From contig NZ_RKLX01000020.1 of assembly GCF_004745505.1 (NCBI RefSeq), positions 1 through 49,685 of the forward strand: a stretch of DNA of 49,685 bases, given 5' to 3'. Below, piece by piece: positions 44,911-49,685 of the stretch (positions are counted from its first letter, which is position 1; each line of letters begins with the position of its first letter). Origin of the DNA: Levilactobacillus suantsaiihabitans (lineage in GTDB: Bacteria > Bacillota > Bacilli > Lactobacillales > Lactobacillaceae). The notes beneath the pieces were generated by a model that did not search any database, was not told where the DNA came from, and saw nothing but the letters and a program-made list of their open reading frames with translations. The position numbers were made by a program, and so were the translations under genes.

Positions 44911-45414
44911 ATGAGACAACAGTATCAACGACGTCAGCGGCCGCGTCACTGGGTCCTGCTGAGTGTGCTGCTGGTGATCTTGGTGATTCTGATCAGTGCG
45001 GCGGTGATGGTCAATAAGGCCACCAAGCCCCTGACGCAAAACCAAGCGCATGCAGAAGCCGTCGCTAAAAAATCCGGTCATTTGACCAGTACCAGTCAGT
45101 TTTACTGGACCAACTTGGATACGACCTACTACACCGTGGCGGGCAAGAACAAGGCCAAGCAAAGCGTTTACGCGATTGTGCCCAAGACCGGCAATGACGT
45201 GACGGTCTTGAAGCAAAGTGCTGGGTTAACGCGTAACACGGTGCTACAGCGGGTCTGGCAAAAGAACCCCAAGAAGGTCTTATCCGCGGCACTGTGCATT
45301 TTCAACGGCAAGCCCGCGTGGCAGGTCAGCTACCTGAATCAGAGTGGCAAATTGTGCTACGTGACCTACCAGTACAGCACGGGTAAAATGCTACAACAGA
45401 TTTCCAATATTTAA
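44911..45414 (+). CDS. ypmB: YpmB family membrane-anchored protein
   Basis: About 167 residues: a basic N-terminus (MRQQYQRRQRPRHW), one membrane helix (about 17-36, LLSVLLVILVILISAAVMV) and an extracellular PepSY-like domain (NQAHAEAVAKK). It is conserved between dinG and aspB in Bacillus and lactobacilli; function unknown. The start is uncertain: TTG 44908 or ATG 44911, both following GGGAGA, or TTG 44878. Confidence 0.82.
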   Translation: MRQQYQRRQRPRHWVLLSVLLVILVILISAAVMVNKATKPLTQNQAHAEAVAKKSGHLTSTSQFYWTNLDTTYYTVAGKNKAKQSVYAIVPKTGNDVTVLKQSAGLTRNTVLQRVWQKNPKKVLSAALCIFNGKPAWQVSYLNQSGKLCYVTYQYSTGKMLQQISNI

Positions 45415-45434
45415 GAACTGGAGGCGGGATAACG

Positions 45435-46616
45435 ATGCAACTAGCCAAACGCGCATTAGCAGTCCAACCTTCCGCAACCTTAAAGACCGGGCAACGAGCC
45501 CAAGAACTACGGGACGCGGGAGTCGATGTGATCAACCTGAGTGTCGGCCAGCCGGACTTTCCGACACCTACGGCCATTAAGGACGCCACCGTGGCGGCAA
45601 TTCGGGCCAACCAGGTCGACGGTTACACGGCCACGGCGGGCATCTTGCCGCTGCGCCAGGCGGTAGCCGACCATTTAAAGGCCACCCAACACGTGACGGT
45701 CGCGCCCGAACAAGTCGTGGTGACGACCGGGGCCAAATTAGCGCTCTACGCATTGTGCCAGGTGGTCTTGGACCCTGGGGATGCCGTGCTGTTGCCGGCG
45801 CCTTACTGGGTCAGCTACAGCGAACAGGTCAAATTGGCTGGCGGGGTACCGATTGAAGTGGCGCCCACGGCGAGTCTAAAGGTCACCCCGACCCAGCTAG
45901 AGGCCGCCGTGACACCTGCGACCAAGGCCATTATCTTGAACTCACCGCAAAACCCCAGCGGCCTGGTGTACACCCCGGCCGAACTGCGGGCCATCGGGGA
46001 GTGGGCCGTGAGTCACGACTTATTGATCGTGGCCGATGAGATCTACGGTGATCTGATCTACGATGGGCAACGGCCAGCCACGTCCATGTTGACGTTGGGC
46101 GACGACATCGCGAGTCACACTGTGTTGGTCAACGGGGTCTCGAAGACCTACGCGATGACCGGGTGGCGAATCGGGTACGCCGTGGGGCCCCAAGCCCTCA
46201 TGACCGCGCTGACCACGGTCCTGTCACACGTGACGGGCAACGCGGCGGCCGTGAGTCAAGCGGCCGCCTTAGCCGCATTGACCGGCGATCAGGCCCCCGT
46301 CGAGCAGATGCGCGCGGCCTTTCAAACGCGGCTGGACACCATTTATCCGCTGGTCACCGCATTGCCAGGCTTTCGGTTAGACCACAAGCCGCAGGGGGCG
46401 TTTTATCTCTTCCCCGATGTGAGTGGTGCGATGGCACGCAAGGGATTGACCACGACGGCGGACTTTGTGGCGGCCGTCTTGGATCAGGCCCACGTGGCTG
46501 TGGTGACTGGTGAGGCCTTTGGGCTACCGCACCACATCCGGTTGAGCTACGCCACGGACCTGGCTTCTTTGCAGGAAGCCATGGCGCGGCTACAGACCTT
46601 TATGACCACAGATTAA
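45435..46616 (+). CDS. aspB: Class I aminotransferase (aspartate type)
   Basis: 393 residues, PLP-dependent. SKTYAMTGWRIGY holds the Schiff-base Lys237; LNSPQNPSG and VADEIYGDLIYDG are PLP-site segments. It begins MQLAKRALAVQPSATL as in Bacillus AspB and sits in the same ypmB-aspB arrangement, so aspartate/2-oxoglutarate transamination is likely. AGGCGGGAT precedes the ATG. Confidence 0.93.
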   Translation: MQLAKRALAVQPSATLKTGQRAQELRDAGVDVINLSVGQPDFPTPTAIKDATVAAIRANQVDGYTATAGILPLRQAVADHLKATQHVTVAPEQVVVTTGAKLALYALCQVVLDPGDAVLLPAPYWVSYSEQVKLAGGVPIEVAPTASLKVTPTQLEAAVTPATKAIILNSPQNPSGLVYTPAELRAIGEWAVSHDLLIVADEIYGDLIYDGQRPATSMLTLGDDIASHTVLVNGVSKTYAMTGWRIGYAVGPQALMTALTTVLSHVTGNAAAVSQAAALAALTGDQAPVEQMRAAFQTRLDTIYPLVTALPGFRLDHKPQGAFYLFPDVSGAMARKGLTTTADFVAAVLDQAHVAVVTGEAFGLPHHIRLSYATDLASLQEAMARLQTFMTTD

Positions 46617-46626
46617 ACAACTTTTT

Positions 46627-46664
46627 AACGATCGGACCGCAAACGTTGGGTTCGGTCGTTTTCA
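46627..46664 (+). terminator. Probable terminator between aspB and dnaD
   Basis: AACGATCGGACC pairs with GGTTCGGTCGTT through two wobble or mismatch positions, then TTT. Partial read-through to dnaD is possible. Confidence 0.6.
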
Positions 46665-46685
46665 TTCAAATCAGGAGGCTTTCAC

Positions 46686-47390
46686 ATGGAGGATTTTATC
46701 CAACGTTACGTGCAGGCGGGACAGACTAGCGTGGCCAACTACCTGCTGGATCATTTTCGCGAGGTGGGGATGACCACCGACCAACTGCTGGTCTACTTTC
46801 AACTGCGGCGGTACATGGACCGTGGTCGCCAACTGCCCAACGCCGACGAAATCGCGGCGCACCTGGGCTGGGATAAGCAAAAGGTCTATCAACTGCTACA
46901 CGAATTGATTACGCATAAGTTAATGACGATTACCACGGTGACCGACAGCCAAGGGCAAAAACAAGACGCCTATGATTTTCGCTTGTTGACTGAGAAACTC
47001 AGCCAGTTGGCCGTCCAAGAGACCCAGCAACAGGCCCAAGCGACCGTCAGCAATGACCGCTCCGCCGTGTTTAACCAAATCGAAACGGAATTCGGTCGGC
47101 CGCTGTCACCGCTAGAAATGGAAAGTATCACCCAGTGGCTGGATCAGGACCATTACCGGCCCGAGCTGATCCAACTGGCCTTAAAGGAAGCCGTCCTCAG
47201 TCAGGCGTACAGCCTGAAGTACATGGACCGCATCCTGTTGAGCTGGGAACGCAAGAATCTGAAGACGGCCGCCCAGGTCCAACGCGAAAAGGAACGCCAA
47301 GAACCGCGGCGCACCAATCCAACCAACGGTAACGGGACTGGTGGCGGCGAGGTGCCGGACGTGCCGATTTTTAAGCTGACGGATCGGTAA
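46686..47390 (+). CDS. dnaD: DnaD-type primosomal replication protein
   Basis: 234 residues. The N-terminal winged helix (about 15-100: TTDQLLVYFQLRRYMDRG, PNADEIAAHLGWDKQKVYQLL) and the C-terminal DnaB_2/DnaD domain (about 125-200: FGRPLSPLEMESITQWLDQD, then YSLKYMDRILLSWERKN) match DnaD, which acts with DnaB and DnaI in helicase loading. AGGAGG precedes the ATG. In many relatives asnS precedes and nth follows; neither is here. Confidence 0.93.
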   Translation: MEDFIQRYVQAGQTSVANYLLDHFREVGMTTDQLLVYFQLRRYMDRGRQLPNADEIAAHLGWDKQKVYQLLHELITHKLMTITTVTDSQGQKQDAYDFRLLTEKLSQLAVQETQQQAQATVSNDRSAVFNQIETEFGRPLSPLEMESITQWLDQDHYRPELIQLALKEAVLSQAYSLKYMDRILLSWERKNLKTAAQVQREKERQEPRRTNPTNGNGTGGGEVPDVPIFKLTDR

Positions 47391-47397
47391 TGGTGAC

Positions 47398-47505
47398 GAG
47401 TGAGATAAGGGCGTTTAGCTGGCGAGTATTTAGGCCGATAACTGAATAATTTTAAAAAATGCGCAACAGAGTCTGGGAGGATTTCCTGGGCTCTGTTTTT
47501 TTGGA
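47398..47505 (+). repeat. Family B intergenic repeat and terminator after dnaD
   Basis: TTTAGCTGGCGAGTATTTAG and GCCGATAACTGAATAAT match the copy behind ffh (AGCCGGCGAAC..TTAG; CTGATAACCGAATAAT), but the middle of that copy is missing. The closing hairpin AACAGAG.C.GGGA / TCC.GG.CTCTGTT (about 47465-47496) is followed by seven T residues and serves as the dnaD terminator. Confidence 0.65.
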
Positions 47506-47521
47506 GCTATTTTTAGCTGAA

Positions 47522-47600
47522 GGTTGAAATCAAAATTAACGCGTTGTGCCGTAACCGCGGTGTCCTGACACCTTTGGCGAACGGTAGGCGGCCCGTTCGC
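47522..47600. repeat. Internally deleted derivative of the large folded element
   Basis: 47522-47568 (GGTTGAAATCAAAATTAACG...) aligns with the left edge of the 36.6-kb element, and 47572-47600 (TTTGGCGAACGGTAGGCGG..) with its right edge. About 460 bases present there are absent here. No hairpin remains, which suggests loss of the module here or gain there. Confidence 0.65.
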
Positions 47601-47640
47601 ATTGTGAGGCTGAAGTCGACAATTTTCAACTTTTCCTTGC

Positions 47641-47667
47641 TATGGAACGCGTTCCATACGGTATGCT
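47641..47667 (+). promoter_or_regulatory. Promoter and LacI-type operator of the HAD-lacI operon
   Basis: A perfect 18-bp palindrome TATGGAACGCGTTCCATA (47641-47658) has the central CG and AACG/CGTT half-sites typical of LacI-family operators. It lies between a -35-like TTGCTA (47637-47642) and -10 TATGCT (47662-47667), so repressor binding would block RNA polymerase. The LacI-type gene two genes on is the likely binder. Confidence 0.75.
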
Positions 47668-47699
47668 AAGGGTATTCAGAAGACGAGAGGAGTTTTCCC

Positions 47700-48500
47700 A
47701 TGATTCAACACGTATTTTCCGATATGGATGGGACCCTGTTAAATAGCCACGGTGAACTGAGCGACACGACGATTGCGGCGGTGAAAGGCAGCTCGGTCCC
47801 CGTGACTTTGGTGTCGGCACGCGCGCCTTTAGAGATGGCCCGGGCCATCGCGCAATTGGGACTAACAGCGCCACAGGTTGCTTTTAACGGCGGCTTGATC
47901 TTTCAGCCACAGACCGGTGACGTCCGCTTACGTGAGGCGTTGCCCGCGGCGGCTAGTCAGGCCTTACTGACGACGATTGAACGTGACTTTCCCAGCGTGA
48001 GTGTCAGCGCCTACGACCAGACCACCTGGTATGCCCACCGGATTGACGCCGGAATCTTGCATGAACAGGTGTTGACCCACCAAAGCCCAGTGGTGGTGCC
48101 GGGACCCTTGGCGACGCTGGCTCGGACGCGACAATTCCTGAAGATCATGTTGATCGGAGGAGACGCAGCGGTGATGACGACCCTGCAGCGGACGTTAACG
48201 CAACTGAATCTGCCCGTCAGCATTAAGCAGTCGGGCCAAGAATACCTGGAGATCACCAGTGAGCGGGCGCAAAAATCGCGCGGTATCGCGGCCATCTTAC
48301 GCCAACGCGGGATTTCAGCGCAAGCGGCTGCGGCGTTTGGGGATGGCCACAACGATTTACCGATGCTCCAAACAGTCGGCCTGCCCATCGTCATGGGAAA
48401 CGCCACTCCTGAGATTCAGGCGGCCGGACGTTACGTGACCAAGACCAATGATGAAAACGGCGTGGCGTACGGGTTGACGCACCTGCTAACGACCGGTTAA
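47700..48500 (+). CDS. HAD-IIB (Cof-type) phosphatase
   Basis: 266 residues. HAD motifs: FSDMDGTLLNS (nucleophile Asp near the N-terminus), LVSARAP, a C2 cap (about 85-185) and FGDGHNDLPML. AGAGGAG precedes the ATG. The following lacI-type gene starts 27 bases later, suggesting a sugar-phosphate or related metabolite substrate under that regulator; specificity is unknown. Confidence 0.87.
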   Translation: MIQHVFSDMDGTLLNSHGELSDTTIAAVKGSSVPVTLVSARAPLEMARAIAQLGLTAPQVAFNGGLIFQPQTGDVRLREALPAAASQALLTTIERDFPSVSVSAYDQTTWYAHRIDAGILHEQVLTHQSPVVVPGPLATLARTRQFLKIMLIGGDAAVMTTLQRTLTQLNLPVSIKQSGQEYLEITSERAQKSRGIAAILRQRGISAQAAAAFGDGHNDLPMLQTVGLPIVMGNATPEIQAAGRYVTKTNDENGVAYGLTHLLTTG

Positions 48501-48527
48501 GGTTAAGACCAGAAAGAAGGTGCCGGG

Positions 48528-49466
48528 ATGGCAACGATTAAAGATGTAGCGCGACTAGCGGGGTATTCACCGGCGACGGTTTCGCGAGCCATCAATCACA
48601 GTGGTTATGTGTCTAGACAGGCGACCGCTAAGATCCAAGCGGTGATTGCGCAGTTAGACTATGTCCCCAACGATATTGCCCGTGACCTCAGTCAGGGCCG
48701 GACCGCTAACGTGGGCGTGGTGGTACCATACCTGGCGCACCCGTATTTCACCCAGGTGTTCAACGGCATTCTCAAGGCGGCCTTTGCGGCGGCTTACAAC
48801 GTGGTCTTACTCCAATCCAACTACGACGCCGACCGGGAGAGAGGCTACCTGGAACAGCTCCATCGGCGGGCGTTTGACGCCTTGATCTTCACCTCCCGGG
48901 CCATTCCGTTAGCGGAGTTGGCCGCGGCCCAAAAATACGGGCCCATCATCTGTTGTGAAGATCCCGGCGACTACCCGTTGGCGGCGGCCTATTCCAAACG
49001 GACAGCCGCGTATCGTGCCGCATTTTCCTGGATTCGCACGCAGGGCTACCAGCGGGTCGGCTTGACGTTTAGCCGCTCCGCACAATTGAGTGCAACGACG
49101 CGGTTGACCCTGGCCACGTACACCAATAGTTTTGGCCAAGCACCGGCCCCGGAAAATATTCGCCTGGGGGTGACGACCTTTACGGACGGTTATCAGGCAG
49201 CGCAGGCGTGGGCCAGACTGGCTAGTCAGCCGGACTTCATCTTTAGCAACGGCGATGACATTGCGGCGGGCATCCGTCAATTTTATGTGGACCACCATTT
49301 GCTGGTTCCACCTCTAATGGGTCAGGAGAACCAATTGTCTAGTCGCTTGTTAGGCCTGCCAACGATCGACCACCATTTTGAGCGTGTCGGGGCCGCGGCC
49401 TTTGATTTGGCCGCTAGCCGCCAGATTGCGCGGGTACCGGTGGCGGCTGACTTGATTTTGCGGTAG
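48528..49466 (+). CDS. LacI family transcriptional regulator
   Basis: 312 residues. The HTH at the extreme N-terminus reads MATIKDVARLAGYSPATVSR, with hinge helix region YVPNDIARDLSQGRT. A periplasmic-binding-like effector domain follows (VGVVVPYLAHPYFTQVFNGI). It is a little shorter than the usual 330-340 residues and ends DLILR, but shows no frame break. It probably controls its own operon through the palindrome at 47641-47658. Confidence 0.9.
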   Translation: MATIKDVARLAGYSPATVSRAINHSGYVSRQATAKIQAVIAQLDYVPNDIARDLSQGRTANVGVVVPYLAHPYFTQVFNGILKAAFAAAYNVVLLQSNYDADRERGYLEQLHRRAFDALIFTSRAIPLAELAAAQKYGPIICCEDPGDYPLAAAYSKRTAAYRAAFSWIRTQGYQRVGLTFSRSAQLSATTRLTLATYTNSFGQAPAPENIRLGVTTFTDGYQAAQAWARLASQPDFIFSNGDDIAAGIRQFYVDHHLLVPPLMGQENQLSSRLLGLPTIDHHFERVGAAAFDLAASRQIARVPVAADLILR

Positions 49467-49568
49467 TCCGCGGTTATGAGTGGCAAGAAACCAGCGCCAG
49501 CTAAGCCCGATGCCTGTGGCCACGTGATGTGTGCCGCTGGTCATTAATAAAAATCACCAGAAAAAACG

Positions 49569-49685
49569 GCTCTTTGTCAACCGGTGTTGATGGGGAGAAT
49601 TTGAGAGGTTCAATTCACTTACGAATTGGGCCTCTTTTTTGGACCCGAATATTGAATTCAATCTGTATTCTGTAGTGGAAGTTAG
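49569..49685 (+). mobile_element. Left end of an ISL3-family-like insertion sequence (truncated by window edge)
   Basis: GGCTCTTTGTCAACCGGTGT (from 49569) followed by TGATGGGGAG resembles the terminal repeats of ISL3-family elements of lactic acid bacteria. A hairpin GAGAGGTTCAATTC / GAATTGGGCCTCT with six T residues (49601-49640) follows, of the kind that shields a transposase from outside transcription. The transposase itself would lie beyond the window. Family assignment is from memory of the end sequence. Confidence 0.5.
49601..49640 (+). terminator. Terminator inside the ISL3-like end
   Basis: GAGAGGTTCAATTC pairs with GAATTGGGCCTCT with one wobble, followed by six T residues. It may also end transcripts from the lacI operon. 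Confidence 0.75.

Overview
The window looks like the chromosome of a GC-rich, probably heterofermentative member of the Lactobacillaceae; a Levilactobacillus-type species is my best guess, not proven. The reasons are the order plsX-acpP-rnc-smc-ftsY-ylxM-ffh then rpsP-khpA-rimM-trmD-rplS, a complete mvaK1-mvaD-mvaK2-fni mevalonate cluster, glycerol kinase, C69 dipeptidase, purine-rich ribosome binding sites, and intergenic repeats of the lactobacillus type. Most genes favour G/C at third codon positions; a few islands (18.8-19.2 kb, 32.0-34.0 kb) are clearly more AT-rich.

Layout. 1-600: right end of an IS3-family element, then a heavily folded intergenic region before plsX. 0.6-10 kb: lipid (plsX, acpP), RNA processing (rnc), chromosome (smc) and SRP targeting genes (ftsY, ylxM, ffh). 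10.3-13.2 kb: a yybP-ykoY (Mn2+) riboswitch with its terminator, controlling a P-type cation ATPase. 13.3-16.1 kb: a MoxR-type ATPase / VWA-protein operon. 16.1-18.6 kb: ribosome and tRNA-modification genes. 18.8-22.8 kb: accessory small proteins, a TPR-type regulator and the Kup K+ transporter. 22.96-23.35 kb: a seven-repeat type I-E-like CRISPR array with no cas genes in the window. 23.4-27.5 kb, minus strand: surface hydrolase lipoprotein, YjeM-type permease, PepD dipeptidase. 27.8-32 kb: YitT protein, 4-OT tautomerase, glpK, M20 deacylase. 32.0-33.75 kb: an AT-rich MFS island with a tiny divergent peptide gene, bounded on the right by a decayed second copy of the M20 gene's 3' end. 34.1-36.5 kb: Cof-type phosphatase and rRNA methyltransferase. 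36.55-37.2 kb: a large gene-free, highly folded region. 37.2-41.8 kb, minus strand: the mevalonate lower pathway behind a leader of about 440 nt. 42-47.4 kb: dinG-ypmB-aspB-dnaD, without the usual asnS and nth. 47.4-49.5 kb: a HAD phosphatase-LacI regulator operon with an 18-bp palindromic operator in its promoter. 49.57 kb to the end: the left end of an ISL3-family-like element.

The most interesting non-coding signal is a family of large fold-back elements (337-497 and 36918-37085) whose outer helix and one inner hairpin differ between copies by paired, compensatory changes. An internally deleted relative lies at 47522-47600 and an inverted core copy at 121-178. This points to selection on structure rather than sequence. 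A second repeat family, ending in terminator hairpins, sits behind several genes.
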